64,000 bases of DNA from JANXQZ01 sp038225555 (GCA_038225555.1 JBBRRB010000013.1:1-64000), one strand, 5' to 3'. Numbered from the stretch's first letter, positions 26,045-36,019 are shown. Notes: a model not told the origin generated them from the sequence alone. Numbers and translations are program-made.

Positions 26045-26759
26045 ATGAAACATTCCAATCAATCCAAATCTCGCGCCGAAATAAACCGCGAGAACGCGCA
26101 GAAATCTACCGGCCCTAAAACCGAGGAAGGCAAGCGCATCTCCTCCCTCAACGCCCGCCGTCATGATCTCACGGGCCAGATCATCGTCCTGCCCGAAGCC
26201 GAAATGGAAGAGTATCTCACCTTCACCTACGGATTCCACAAAGACAAAAAGCCTCAAGGCGCAATCGAACTCAACCTGGTCCAACAGTACGCCGACGTCA
26301 ACTGGCGCATGAATCATTCCGCCGCCATCGAAAAGGTCAAGCTCTCCCTCACCATCGACGATGAGCGCGATTCCGTCGACACCGAATGCACCCCGGCCCA
26401 CAACTCCTTCGTGGAAGCCCGCAATTACCACCTCTACTCCGAGACCCTCCGCAACATCAGCCTCTACGAAACGCGCCTCTCCAGCCGCGCCGGCAAACTT
26501 CTCAAGCAGATCAACGAGATTCAGGCCGAACGCCGCGCCCGCGAAGAAAAGGAAATGGGCGAGGCCGTTTTAATGTACGAAATGGAGCAGGAGGCTCATG
26601 CAGAACATCAAACCGCCGCACCCCGGCCAGCCCTTCGCCTACACTCCGTCCGACGATGGCTTCGTTTTTTCAATCCCGCAAATCAAGGTTCAAATCCGCT
26701 TCCGCGACCGCCTCATCGTCGCTCGCAACTGCCAGAAAGCCCGTTCCACAGCCGCGTAG
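26045..26759 (+). pseudogene. Lineage-specific 'NAQKSTGP' family gene, apparently frameshifted near its 3' end
   Basis: From ATG 26045 the product starts MKHSNQSKSRAEINRENAQK and continues 'STGPKTEEGKRISSLNARRH'. This N-terminal signature belongs to a large multi-copy family of unknown function common in Acidobacteriota. Up to about 26595 the frame is coherent (helical, charged, 'AERRAREEKEMGEA'). The expected C-terminus, FAYTPSDDGFVFS, lies in the +1 frame from an ATG at 26598, ending at TAG 26759. The zero-frame continuation to 26854 is proline/arginine junk. Either one indel split the gene, or the short second frame is translated separately from its AGGAGG site. Confidence 0.6.
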
Positions 26760-26784
26760 CACAAGCTTGCACTTATGCTTCTCT

Positions 26785-26807
26785 GTGGGGCAGCCAATCC
26801 TGGCTGC
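26785..26807. repeat. Dispersed palindromic repeat, copy 2
   Basis: The same 23-base element as at 20110-20132, with stem GCAGCC/GGCTGC around an identical AATCCT loop. The two differences from copy 1 are a G-to-C and a C-to-G at paired stem positions. It lies in the short gap before nadE. Confidence 0.6.
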
Positions 26808-26869
26808 ATCCGACTTTCCAAGCGGCTCGACGCGCCCCAAGACCAGTCCAGTAAACTAAAAGTTCCTGC

Positions 26870-28519
26870 ATGAAAGTAGCCCTCGGACAGACCAACTCGA
26901 CCGTAGGCGACCTCTCCGGCAACGCCGCACGCATGTTGTCTTTCGCGCGCCGCGCCTCCGCAGCCAAAGCCCACGTCATCGCCTTCCCCGAGTTGTCCCT
27001 CACCGGCTACCCCCCTCGCGACTTGCTCGAAAAGGAAAGCTTTCTCGATCGCGCCGAGGTCTGTCTTGAAGAGCTCGCCCAAGCCACCGCCGAGCTAAAT
27101 CTGAAAATCGTCTGCGGAACCGTCACCCGCGCAGACGCAAGCACTGGAAATCCTCTCTCCAACACCGCGGCCGTGCTAGGCGCGGGCAACATCCTCTTCC
27201 GTCAAAACAAAATGCTGCTGCCCAGCTACGACGTGTTTGACGAGACTCGCTACTTCCAGCCAGCCGACCGCCAGAATCCGCTCATTCTCGATGGAGCCGA
27301 AGCCGCCCTCACCATCTGCGAGGACGCGTGGAATGACAAGCAGTTCTGGGAGCGCCGCCTCTACAGGCGCGATCCGGTTGAGGAACTCGCGCGCGCCGGA
27401 GCAAAAATCCTGATCAGTATCAACGCGTCCCCCTATCACATGGGCAAGCGCGATCTGCGCCGCGAGATCTTCACCACCACCGCTCGCCAATACCAGATGC
27501 CGATTGTTTACGTAAACCAGGTGGGCGGGAACGACCAGTTGGTATTCGATGGAAGCAGCTTTGCCATGAACGCGAACGGAGATGTGATCGCCGCCGCAGC
27601 GTCCTTCGAAGAGGATCTAGTCTTCTTCGATTCCGAAAAGCTGACGGGCGACCGGCACGACAATCTGGATGACGAGGACGAGGCAGTCTATCAGGCGCTC
27701 GTCCTCGGCACCCGCGACTACATTCACAAATGCGGATTTTACAAGGTGCTGATCGGCCTCAGCGGAGGCATTGACTCCTCGCTGACTGCCGCCATCGCGG
27801 TCGACGCCGTGGGAAAAGAAAACGTAGTGGGCGTGGGCATGCCCGGCCCCTATTCGTCTGAACATAGCGTTACCGACGCGCGAGACATGGCGCGCAACCT
27901 CGGGATCCGATTCGAATTGGTGTCCATCAGCGAGGCCTACCAGAACTTTCTCAAGATGCTCGACCCTCTATTCGGTGTCAGTCCGCGCGACGTAACGGAA
28001 GAAAATCTGCAATCCCGTCTGCGAGGCGTTACGCTGATGGCGCTCTCGAATAAATCGGGTGCCATCGTCCTCACCACTGGCAATAAGAGCGAACTCGCCG
28101 TCGGTTACTGCACGCTGTACGGCGACATGTGCGGCGGCTTGGCCGTCATTAGCGATGTGCCCAAGACGCTGGTTTATCGCCTCTCGCGCGTAGCCAATCG
28201 ACGCCATGCCAATGCGATTCCCGAGAGCGTTTTCACGAAACCGCCCTCAGCTGAGTTGAAGCCCGATCAAAAAGATACGGACTCTCTTCCGGAATACGAA
28301 GTGCTCGACGCGATCTTGCGCGGGTACGTCGAACACATGAAATCTCCGCGGCAGATCGCCGATGAGCTGCGCCTTTCTCTTGAACAAGTGCGCGCCATCG
28401 TCAACAAAGTCGACCGCAACGAATATAAACGCCAGCAAGCCGCCCCAGGACTCAAGGTCACCACGAAAGCCTTTGGAATTGGACGCCGCTTCCCGATCGC
28501 CCAGAGATTTTCCGAATGA
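26870..28519 (+). CDS. nadE: Glutamine-dependent NAD+ synthetase
   Basis: 549 residues in two domains. The N-terminal nitrilase-type glutaminase (about 1-260) shows the Glu-Lys-Cys triad in 'AFPELSLTGYPPRDLL', 'RQNKMLLPSYDVFDE' and 'LTICEDAWND'. The C-terminal synthetase has the PP-loop 'GLSGGIDSSLTAA' (about 300), 'TTGNKSELAVGYCTLYGD' and 'FTKPPSAELKPDQKD'. It amidates nicotinate adenine dinucleotide to NAD with ATP, taking ammonia from glutamine. Its stop overlaps the next gene start (ATGA at 28516-28519), so it heads a three-gene coupled operon. Confidence 0.95.
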   Translation: MKVALGQTNSTVGDLSGNAARMLSFARRASAAKAHVIAFPELSLTGYPPRDLLEKESFLDRAEVCLEELAQATAELNLKIVCGTVTRADASTGNPLSNTAAVLGAGNILFRQNKMLLPSYDVFDETRYFQPADRQNPLILDGAEAALTICEDAWNDKQFWERRLYRRDPVEELARAGAKILISINASPYHMGKRDLRREIFTTTARQYQMPIVYVNQVGGNDQLVFDGSSFAMNANGDVIAAAASFEEDLVFFDSEKLTGDRHDNLDDEDEAVYQALVLGTRDYIHKCGFYKVLIGLSGGIDSSLTAAIAVDAVGKENVVGVGMPGPYSSEHSVTDARDMARNLGIRFELVSISEAYQNFLKMLDPLFGVSPRDVTEENLQSRLRGVTLMALSNKSGAIVLTTGNKSELAVGYCTLYGDMCGGLAVISDVPKTLVYRLSRVANRRHANAIPESVFTKPPSAELKPDQKDTDSLPEYEVLDAILRGYVEHMKSPRQIADELRLSLEQVRAIVNKVDRNEYKRQQAAPGLKVTTKAFGIGRRFPIAQRFSE

Positions 28520-30969
28520 AATTTTCAACCGTGACATGCATTGCCGCAGCGGCCATCCTGATCCTCTCCTCCCAAAGCCTGCCCCGCGAGCAACCCGGTC
28601 CGTTGCCCGACGGCTCCTTCCTCCTCCCCAGCGGCTGGCGAGTAAAACCCGCGGGCCAACAAGTTAAACTCGATACCCTCCCCATGTCGTCCGTCCAATC
28701 GCGCGATGGCAAATTCCTAATCGTCCTCAACGGAGGCTACAACCCCCCCTCCCTCTCAGTGCTGGATCTAACCACCGCAAAAATAATCGGCTCCACGCCC
28801 GTACCCGACGCATGGCTCGGACTCGCCCTCTCCGCCAACGGTCGCACCCTCTGGGTCGGCGGAGGCTCCAAAGCCAGCATCTTCGAATTTTCCTTCTCCG
28901 AACAGGGCGAACTCAAACCCGCCCGCACGTTCGAACTCGTCGCCGCCCCCACGCGCACCTACCAGGATTTCATCGGCGATGTCGCCCTCTCGCCCGATGG
29001 CCGACTCCTCTACGCAGCCGACCTCTTCCACGACACCATCCTCGTCGTCAACCCGCAGTCAGGCCAAGTGATCGAAAGATTCAAGACCGGCCGCCGTCCC
29101 TACCGCATTCTGTTCCACCCCGATGGCAAGTCTTTCTTCGTCACCAGTTGGGCCGACGCTACGCTCTATCATCACCAGGCTGACAACGGACAGCAACTCG
29201 CCCTTCTACGCTTAGGCCAGCATCCGACTGACATGCTTTGGAGAGACAAGCAGACCTCCCCCGAAGGGTCGGAAGAAGGCGATTGGAAAGCCCGCCTGTT
29301 CGTCTCGGCCGCCAACACCAACAGCGTGTACGCAGTCGGCGTGAGTGAGAGCAAAGACCTGCGCCTGATCGAGACCATCAACGTCGCCACCACCCCCATG
29401 CATCCCCTCGGCATGACGCCCAGCGCGCTCGCCTTGAGCGCCGACAAAAACCGAATGTACGTCGTGTGTTCGGACGCCAATGCCGTAGCCGTGGTCGACG
29501 TAAGCGATGCGCGCAGCCACGTGCTGGGGTTCGTTCCATCAGGCTGGTATCCCACCGCCGCACAGGCGCTGGCGGATGGGCGGCTCATCGTACTCAACGG
29601 CAAAGGGGATCGAAGTTATCCAAACCCTGGCGGACCCAACCCCACGATCCGGCCTTCCCCGCCGCACCTGGGCGGAACCGCAATCGAGTATGTCGGCCAC
29701 ATTCAGGTCGGCTCGGCCTCCATCGTTCCTCCCATCACTGATGAACAACTCGAAAAGTACACCAGCCAGGTGCTGGCGAACTCGCCCTACACCGACGCGA
29801 AGCTGGAAAATCCTGGCGCACCCTTGCCACCCGCGATCGATCACGTGATTTACATCGTAAAGGAAAATCGCACGTATGACCAAATGCTGGGCGACCTCGA
29901 CAAGGGCGCGAGCGATGCAACCCTCGCCCTCTTCCCCGAGAAGGTCACGCCGAATCATCATAAGCTGGCTCGCGAGTTCGTTCTGCTCGACAATTTCTAT
30001 GTCAGCGGAGACGTGAGTGCCGACGGGCACAACTGGTCCACCGCCGCTATCGCCAGCGACTACGTGCAGAAGTTTTGGCCCAACAGCTATGCCAAGCGCC
30101 GCGCTCGTTACGATTACGAAGGTGGTGAACCAGCCGCTACTCCAGCCGCCGGCTACCTCTGGACCAACGCGAAGGCCCGCGGCGTATCCATGCGCAACTA
30201 CGGCTATTTCGCGAACGCAAAAAAGACCCCCACCGACGACGGCGTACAAGTAGAGAGCGTGCGCGACTCGGTTCTGGCACCGGTCACCAATACCTTCTAC
30301 CGGCCCTTCGATCTCGAGTATCCGGATGTAAAGCGCGCCGAAGTCTTCCTCAAAGATTTGGGACAATTCGAAACCACCGGGCAAATGCCGAAGCTGATCG
30401 TGATGCGGTTGGGGAACGATCATACTTCGGGAACTGCTGCGGGAAAGATCGCGCCCTTGTCTTCGGTTGCCGACAATGACTTCGCGCTGGGCATGATCGT
30501 GGAAGGCGTGTCCAAATCTAAATTCTGGAAAAACACTGCCATTTTCGTTCTCGAAGACGATGCCCAGAACGGCCCTGACCACATCGATTCGCATCGCTCG
30601 CCCGCCTTCGTGTTGTCTCCCTATACGAGACGGGGCGTGGTGGACAGCACCATGTACAACACTGTCTCGGTGCTCCGGACAATCGAGACCATTCTCGGCA
30701 TGCGCCCCATGACGCACTTCGACGCTGCCGCCCGTGCGATGGCTACCGTGTTCGCCACCAATCCCGTGATGACGCCGTACGATCCCGAGAAGCCCCGCAT
30801 CCCCCTCGATGCCCGCAATCCAGCCGTCTCGGCGACCTCGGCCCGTTCCGAGAAGCTCGACTTTCACGAGGCGGACCTGAACGACGACGACGAAATGAAC
30901 GACATTCTCTGGCGAGCAATTCGAGGCTCGGCACCGCCAGCTCCGGTCAGGAGCATCTTTAGCAAATGA
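28516..30969 (+). CDS. Secreted beta-propeller / phosphoesterase fusion protein
   Basis: 817 residues with a signal peptide (MKFSTVTCIAAAAILILSS). Residues about 60-400 form a YncE-like seven-bladed propeller ('VALSPDGRLLYAADLFHDT', 'LALSADKNRMYVVCSDA'). Residues about 430-760 are a PF04185-type phosphoesterase ('IYIVKENRTYDQMLGDLDK', SADGHNWSTAA, 'FVLEDDAQNGPDHID', RSPAFVLSPYTRRG). The fusion occurs in other Acidobacteriota and Bacteroidota and its substrate is not known. It overlaps nadE and the aminotransferase by four bases each. Nothing in the sequence links it to NAD metabolism, so the operon may be organisational only. Confidence 0.85.
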   Translation: MKFSTVTCIAAAAILILSSQSLPREQPGPLPDGSFLLPSGWRVKPAGQQVKLDTLPMSSVQSRDGKFLIVLNGGYNPPSLSVLDLTTAKIIGSTPVPDAWLGLALSANGRTLWVGGGSKASIFEFSFSEQGELKPARTFELVAAPTRTYQDFIGDVALSPDGRLLYAADLFHDTILVVNPQSGQVIERFKTGRRPYRILFHPDGKSFFVTSWADATLYHHQADNGQQLALLRLGQHPTDMLWRDKQTSPEGSEEGDWKARLFVSAANTNSVYAVGVSESKDLRLIETINVATTPMHPLGMTPSALALSADKNRMYVVCSDANAVAVVDVSDARSHVLGFVPSGWYPTAAQALADGRLIVLNGKGDRSYPNPGGPNPTIRPSPPHLGGTAIEYVGHIQVGSASIVPPITDEQLEKYTSQVLANSPYTDAKLENPGAPLPPAIDHVIYIVKENRTYDQMLGDLDKGASDATLALFPEKVTPNHHKLAREFVLLDNFYVSGDVSADGHNWSTAAIASDYVQKFWPNSYAKRRARYDYEGGEPAATPAAGYLWTNAKARGVSMRNYGYFANAKKTPTDDGVQVESVRDSVLAPVTNTFYRPFDLEYPDVKRAEVFLKDLGQFETTGQMPKLIVMRLGNDHTSGTAAGKIAPLSSVADNDFALGMIVEGVSKSKFWKNTAIFVLEDDAQNGPDHIDSHRSPAFVLSPYTRRGVVDSTMYNTVSVLRTIETILGMRPMTHFDAAARAMATVFATNPVMTPYDPEKPRIPLDARNPAVSATSARSEKLDFHEADLNDDDEMNDILWRAIRGSAPPAPVRSIFSK

Positions 30970-32132
30970 CAAATTGGAACGCCATCCGCGCCGAGTTCCC
31001 CGCGCTAGCCAACTGGACCTACCTCAACACCGCTACCTTCGGCCAAGTGCCCCGTCGCGCCACCGAAGCCATCGCCAAGCACTTCGCCCGCCGTGACGCC
31101 GAGGCCTGCAACGATTTCCTAAACTGGTTCGATGACATGGACGGCGTGCGCGAATCAGTCGCTCAACTCGTCTCCTGCCGTGCTGACGACATCGCATTCA
31201 TATCCAACTCGTCCGTCGGCTTGGCGCTCCTGCTCTCCGGCGTGGACTTCAAACCAGGTGACCGCGTAGTCACGCTCGAAGATGACTTCCCGAATCAGCT
31301 CTACGCGCTTGGCGACTGCGAACGAGAAGGAGTAGAGTTCGTGGCCTGCCCGTGGGAAAAGTTCTACGAATCGATCACGGAAACCACTCGCGTAGTCGCC
31401 CTCAGCTCGGCGAATTACAACACCGGATTCGTTCCGCCCATGGAAGAGATCTCCGCATTCCTGCGCACCCGCGGCGTCCTGCTTTACGTGGATGGAACCC
31501 AAAGCGTGGGCGCTCTCCGCTTCGACATCGCCAAGGTTCAACCGGACGTGCTGGCCGTGCACGGATACAAGTGGCTGCTATCTCCGAATGGCGCGGGCTT
31601 CGCTTACGTGCGGCCTGAATTGCGAGAGCGCCTGCATCCCAACCTGATTGGCTGGCGCAGCCACATAGACTGGCGGTCGGTCGACAACCTCCACCACGGC
31701 GCTCCCGTCTTCAGCTCGAAGGCCGAGAAGTACGAGGGCGGCATGCTCTCGTTCGCCCTGCTTTACGCCATGAAGGAATCAGTCGACCTCATCCTACAAC
31801 TGGGGCCGCAGGCTGTGGAAGATCGCGTTCTTGAACTGGCAGCCCTCGTGCGCGATGCGATGCGCCATGCCGGAGCGACGGTATCGGACCATCGTTCGCC
31901 GATTGTGACCGGACGCTTTCCAAACGCCGATCCTTCCCGAATCGCCACCGCGCTGAAGGCAAAAGGGGTGCTGGTAGCCGCGCGCAAAGGACAGCTCCGA
32001 GTGTCCCCCCATTTCTACAACAACGAAGAAGATATCGAAACATTCGCCCGCGAGCTAAGAGGCCTAGTCCAAGTCCTAGAACAAAAGCCGCAGGCCAAAC
32101 TGGATGTTGCGTTCGCTGCCTCCGATGCTTGA
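30966..32132 (+). CDS. Class V aminotransferase / cysteine desulfurase-like PLP enzyme
   Basis: 388 residues of fold-type I. The PLP lysine is in 'VHGYKWLLSPNGAGFAYV', the cofactor Asp in 'LYVDGTQSVGAL', and the N-terminus has 'YLNTATFGQVPRRATEA'. This branch includes cysteine desulfurases, kynureninase-like and isopenicillin-N-epimerase-like enzymes. No catalytic Cys loop typical of IscS/SufS is visible, so an aminotransferase or lyase is more likely. It starts in an ATGA overlap with the phosphoesterase. Its last 57 bases overlap the 3' end of the TonB receptor gene on the other strand. Confidence 0.85.
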   Translation: MTNWNAIRAEFPALANWTYLNTATFGQVPRRATEAIAKHFARRDAEACNDFLNWFDDMDGVRESVAQLVSCRADDIAFISNSSVGLALLLSGVDFKPGDRVVTLEDDFPNQLYALGDCEREGVEFVACPWEKFYESITETTRVVALSSANYNTGFVPPMEEISAFLRTRGVLLYVDGTQSVGALRFDIAKVQPDVLAVHGYKWLLSPNGAGFAYVRPELRERLHPNLIGWRSHIDWRSVDNLHHGAPVFSSKAEKYEGGMLSFALLYAMKESVDLILQLGPQAVEDRVLELAALVRDAMRHAGATVSDHRSPIVTGRFPNADPSRIATALKAKGVLVAARKGQLRVSPHFYNNEEDIETFARELRGLVQVLEQKPQAKLDVAFAASDA

Positions 32133-35100
32133 CGTCACACTCCCGAACTGCGCGTTCGTCACGTCGGTCACCGGTGGCGCCAGCGACGGATGGTTGAACA
32201 CGTTGTAAAATTCAGCCCGGAACTGCACGTTGAACTTCTCCTTAAAACGCGTATTCTTGATCAGCGAGAAATCGGAATTCACGCGGCGCTGCGACCGCAG
32301 GTTGGGCTGGCTGAGCGAATCAGTGGGAACCGTGAAGGGAGCCGCAGCAGCAAACGCGGTCGTATCGAACCAATGATTGTCGGTTTGTCCACTGGTGAGC
32401 ACCGGATCCTTTAAGCGATTGGAACGGCCGTTGGTTGCCGAAAAATTATACAGATTTGTGTTGTCGGGTCCAATGATCAGAATGGGGCGGCCGCTTTGAA
32501 ATACCGAGATGCCGCTGAACTCCCATCCGCCCAGAGCCGCGCCAGCTACGCCATGGTTCAGCCAGCGCTTGCCGGGCCCCAGAGGAAAGTCGTAGATGTA
32601 GCTGAGCACCAGGCGCTGGGGCACGTCGTTCGCTTCCAGACCTCGATTGTAATTCGCGTTGTAGAGCGCGTTGGAAGGACCCACCACCCAGGTATTCGAT
32701 TGGGCCGTGTTGGCGATGGTCTTCGAAAGGGTGTAAGACAGTTGAGCTTGGACGCCGTGCGAGAACTGCTTCACCACGCGCGCGGTAAAGCTTTCGTAGT
32801 GCATATCGCCGTACGGGTCCCGGAAAATCAGAACATCCAGATACTGCGGGTAGGGGCGCAGCAGCTGGCGCAGTTGGACCTTCTGAGCGCTCAACGCGCC
32901 CGTTGTGATTTTGCCGAAGAACGGATTGTCCACCAATTTGAGGAGATCCGAACCGTAGCTGAGTTCGGCCGGATCGTTCTGATTGTGCTGCCGGTTCCAG
33001 AACAGGTGCGTGAACTTCGAACCCACATAGCCGACCTCTGCCAGAATCGTGGGCGTGATCTCGCGCTGAATGCTCAAAGTCCAATCGCTCAAATACGGCT
33101 TCGGCCGATTTAGTTGATCTCCTCGGATGGCTTGGCCCACGAAATCCGCGCCGGCTGTTGGTTTCTGAATGCCGCCCGCGAACGGATTATTCCACGAACC
33201 CCCCACAGGCGGCGTATTCGGAAGGGGGTTCGGCTGCCCGAGAAACAGGAAGTTCGAAATGAACCCTCCGTTGCCGAAGTCCGTCGCGGCCGCGTTCACG
33301 CCCACGAAGGTGGTGAAGAAGATGCCCGCGCCGGCGCGAATCACAGTCTTATTGATCGGCGTCCAGGCGAGTCCCAGGCGGGGAGAAAACAGCCAGTGCT
33401 GCGGATTTTCCTGATACCCGCCAGGCTTGATCGAGGTGAACTTCCCTTTCGCTCCCGTAACCGGTTCGATGGCGTTCCAATCCACGTATCCTATCTGCCC
33501 GAACTTCTCGGCATAGGGCGTCTGATACTCCCAGCGCAGGCCGAGGTTCAGAGTGAGTTTGTTCGTGATCCGATAATCGTCCTGCACGAATAAGCTGTAA
33601 TACTTCTGATACAGGAACAGCGGGTTCGTGATCGTAATAGTTCCCGCCACGGGAACGCCCAGCAGCAGACTAGCCAGGCCATTGCCGCCGTTCAAGGTGG
33701 TCGTGTTCGGGTCCGGGCCTTGCGTGTAGGCTCGATCGAAATTGAATTGGCCCGCCGAATATTGCGAATTGTATGCGTTCAGGCGAATCAATTGCAGATC
33801 GGTCCCGAACTTGATGTTGTGGCGAGTTTTGATCCAGTTCAATTGATACTGCAACTGCCAATTATCTTGCGGGTTCAAGGTCCGAGTGGGACCGCCCAGT
33901 TGCCCGAAATCGTTTGGCGACGACCCCGTAACGCTCAGACCCGATCCGGAATTATAAGTCTGCACGTTGATCGCCGGAAACTGCTTGTAAGTAACGTTGC
34001 TTAGGAAATTGGAACCGAAGCCTAACGCAGCCAAATCGTAGTTCTGGCTGACCGGAAACGAATTGAACTGCAGGCGCGTGTAGCTGATGCGGAACTCCCC
34101 CAGAAGGTTCGGAGTGAATGCGGAAGTGAAGCCGATCAGCGCCGACGTGCCAGGGTTCGAGTTGATGGATCGCTCTGCGAATGCCGGACTCGAGATCGAG
34201 CTGAAGTTGGTAGACGGCGCATATCCGGCACGCCCAAAAGTGCGGTGCTTCTCGCTGAAGTTGTGGTCCAAGCGAACCAGATAATTGTCCGTGTTGGTGA
34301 TTGTCTTCCCGGTAGCCAGATAGTTCTGCACCTGCTGAGGCGTGTTGCCCGCTCTGTTCGGCAGAGGGTACAGCTTCACGACGTTTGAAGAAATATTGTT
34401 GATCCGATTCGCGGGAATCACGTTGCCCGGGAAAGCGTCCCGAACGTACTTGCCAGTGGTCGGATCCTGACGCGTTGTCAGCGGATCGTAGATCACGTCG
34501 AGCTTGCCGGTTCTATCCAGCGTTTGCGAGAAATCGCCTGCGCGCTGCGCGGTGGTCGGAACCGTATCGAGCACTTGGTCGGGACTAGCCTGCCTGCCGC
34601 CTTCGTAGTTGAAGAAGAAAAACGTCTTGTCTTTGCCGTTGTAAAGTTTGGGAATCACCACGGGTCCGCCAACATTTCCTCCGAACACGTTCCGCTGGAA
34701 GAGGGCGATGGGAATTCCATTGCGGTCGTTCTGCCAGCTATTGGCGTTCAGATGATTGTTTCGCAGGAACTCCCAGGCGGTGGCGTGCAGCGCGTCAGTG
34801 CCGGTTTTAGTGGTCAGAATTGCAACGCCGCCGGCCGCACGCCCGTACTGGGCGTTGAAACTGGCAATTTCCAGCTTAAACTCGGACACGGCTTCGATCG
34901 GGACCGAATAGGCGTTACCCCCTTCTGTGGTGCCCCGGCTCTCTGCGCCATCGATCAGCACTCCGTTCTGCTGCGCCAGCCCACCGCCGATCTGGGCCGT
35001 GGTGACGCGGCCGATGATGCCGGCATTGGCTTGCTGGCCTTGCGTGGGGATCACTCCGGGGGCGAGAGCCGCGAACGAAAGCGGGTCCCTTCCCAAGATG

Positions 35101-35534
35101 GGAAGCTCAGCTACAGACCGCGTGGTCACCACCGTATTCATGTCGGAACTCTGGGATTCGATTTGAATGGCCGTCGCGCTCACTTGCACGGCCTCTGTCA
35201 CGGCGCCGACTTCGAGCACCGCATCTTGAGTTGCCGCGAGCCCCGTGGTTAAGGGCAAATTCTCGATGCGAGCCGCCCGGAAGCCGTTCTTCTCAACGCG
35301 CACTTCATAGGTTCCCGGCGGAATGGAAGTGATGAAGTACAGCCCCGCCGAATTCGTGGTGGTGCGCGTAACCACATTGGTGGCCACATTGCGCAGCACG
35401 ATGCTGGCGTCGGGAATGATCGCTTTGCTTGCGTCCGTTACAGTGCCGGTGATGGTGGCTCGCTCCCCTTGGCCGAATGCGGCCGAGATCAGCGTAAGGG
35501 CGAGGAAGGAAATGCAGCATAGTCGAAGCGCCAT
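32076..35534 (-). CDS. TonB-dependent-receptor-like outer-membrane protein with N-terminal carboxypeptidase-regulatory-like domain (Oar type)
   Basis: 1152 residues. Signal peptide (MALRLCCISFLALTLISAAFG), then a Cna-B-like domain at about 24-110 ('ATITGTVTDASKAIIPDAS', 'GLYFITSIPPGTYEVRV'). A plug region contains 'VAELPILGRDPLSFAALAP' and 'QIGGGLAQQNGVLIDGAES'. A ~900-residue beta-barrel follows and ends in NIQFGLRLLF with the C-terminal aromatic typical of outer-membrane proteins. Acidobacteriota of this lineage have many such receptors, thought to import glycans or other large substrates. No TonB box substrate partner (SusD) is adjacent. Transcribed alone. Confidence 0.9.
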   Translation of the reverse strand: MALRLCCISFLALTLISAAFGQGERATITGTVTDASKAIIPDASIVLRNVATNVVTRTTTNSAGLYFITSIPPGTYEVRVEKNGFRAARIENLPLTTGLAATQDAVLEVGAVTEAVQVSATAIQIESQSSDMNTVVTTRSVAELPILGRDPLSFAALAPGVIPTQGQQANAGIIGRVTTAQIGGGLAQQNGVLIDGAESRGTTEGGNAYSVPIEAVSEFKLEIASFNAQYGRAAGGVAILTTKTGTDALHATAWEFLRNNHLNANSWQNDRNGIPIALFQRNVFGGNVGGPVVIPKLYNGKDKTFFFFNYEGGRQASPDQVLDTVPTTAQRAGDFSQTLDRTGKLDVIYDPLTTRQDPTTGKYVRDAFPGNVIPANRINNISSNVVKLYPLPNRAGNTPQQVQNYLATGKTITNTDNYLVRLDHNFSEKHRTFGRAGYAPSTNFSSISSPAFAERSINSNPGTSALIGFTSAFTPNLLGEFRISYTRLQFNSFPVSQNYDLAALGFGSNFLSNVTYKQFPAINVQTYNSGSGLSVTGSSPNDFGQLGGPTRTLNPQDNWQLQYQLNWIKTRHNIKFGTDLQLIRLNAYNSQYSAGQFNFDRAYTQGPDPNTTTLNGGNGLASLLLGVPVAGTITITNPLFLYQKYYSLFVQDDYRITNKLTLNLGLRWEYQTPYAEKFGQIGYVDWNAIEPVTGAKGKFTSIKPGGYQENPQHWLFSPRLGLAWTPINKTVIRAGAGIFFTTFVGVNAAATDFGNGGFISNFLFLGQPNPLPNTPPVGGSWNNPFAGGIQKPTAGADFVGQAIRGDQLNRPKPYLSDWTLSIQREITPTILAEVGYVGSKFTHLFWNRQHNQNDPAELSYGSDLLKLVDNPFFGKITTGALSAQKVQLRQLLRPYPQYLDVLIFRDPYGDMHYESFTARVVKQFSHGVQAQLSYTLSKTIANTAQSNTWVVGPSNALYNANYNRGLEANDVPQRLVLSYIYDFPLGPGKRWLNHGVAGAALGGWEFSGISVFQSGRPILIIGPDNTNLYNFSATNGRSNRLKDPVLTSGQTDNHWFDTTAFAAAAPFTVPTDSLSQPNLRSQRRVNSDFSLIKNTRFKEKFNVQFRAEFYNVFNHPSLAPPVTDVTNAQFGSVTSSIGGSERNIQFGLRLLF

Positions 35535-35611
35535 AATGGTCGAAATTCTATCACTTTAGTATCGCGACCGCTCGGCTCTTTGGCGGCGGCTCCGTACTAA
35601 CCTGATACAAT

Positions 35612-36019
35612 GTGGGGTTGCGAAACGCCATCGGCCTGCTGTTGCGAACGTATAGCTACCTGTATCATCTGATCCTGTCGGTGTTCCTCATTGGCATTTC
35701 TTACATCGCCATTTCGGCGGGAAAGCCTCTCAAGCTCGACATGTTGCCTTGGGAAGGGGAAAAACTAAACCACTGGGCAGCGGGATTGGGCGTGATCGGT
35801 TTAGTTTGCGTGCTGCTGGCGGTGACTGGATTGTTTCGGTACATCTTTCCCCTGTGGACGCTCTTCGCGTTCGTCATGATGTTGCGGGGATTTTTTCTCA
35901 CCCCGTATAACTTCGGCGGCGAGGATCAGTTCAAGGGTGCCGCTTGGCTGACGTTCGGTGCGTTCGGTGCCTTTTTGAGCAGCCTCAGCGTGCTTGATCG
36001 CAGCGGTCGGCGGCGGTGA
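35612..36019 (+). CDS. Small membrane protein, function unknown
   Basis: 135 residues starting at GTG 35612 (or TTG 35618), with hydrophobic helices at about 14-36, 52-74, 78-98 and 108-124. The termini are basic ('GLRNAIGLLLRTY', 'SGRRR'). No family motif is visible. It is divergent from the TonB receptor (77-base gap) and convergent with the DinB gene, with a hairpin between. Possibly species- or order-specific. Confidence 0.65.
   Translation: MGLRNAIGLLLRTYSYLYHLILSVFLIGISYIAISAGKPLKLDMLPWEGEKLNHWAAGLGVIGLVCVLLAVTGLFRYIFPLWTLFAFVMMLRGFFLTPYNFGGEDQFKGAAWLTFGAFGAFLSSLSVLDRSGRRR

Noticed and set aside
29539..30972. 477-residue open frame on the minus strand
   Set aside because: Shadow of the phosphoesterase fusion; no ribosome-binding site or family signature.
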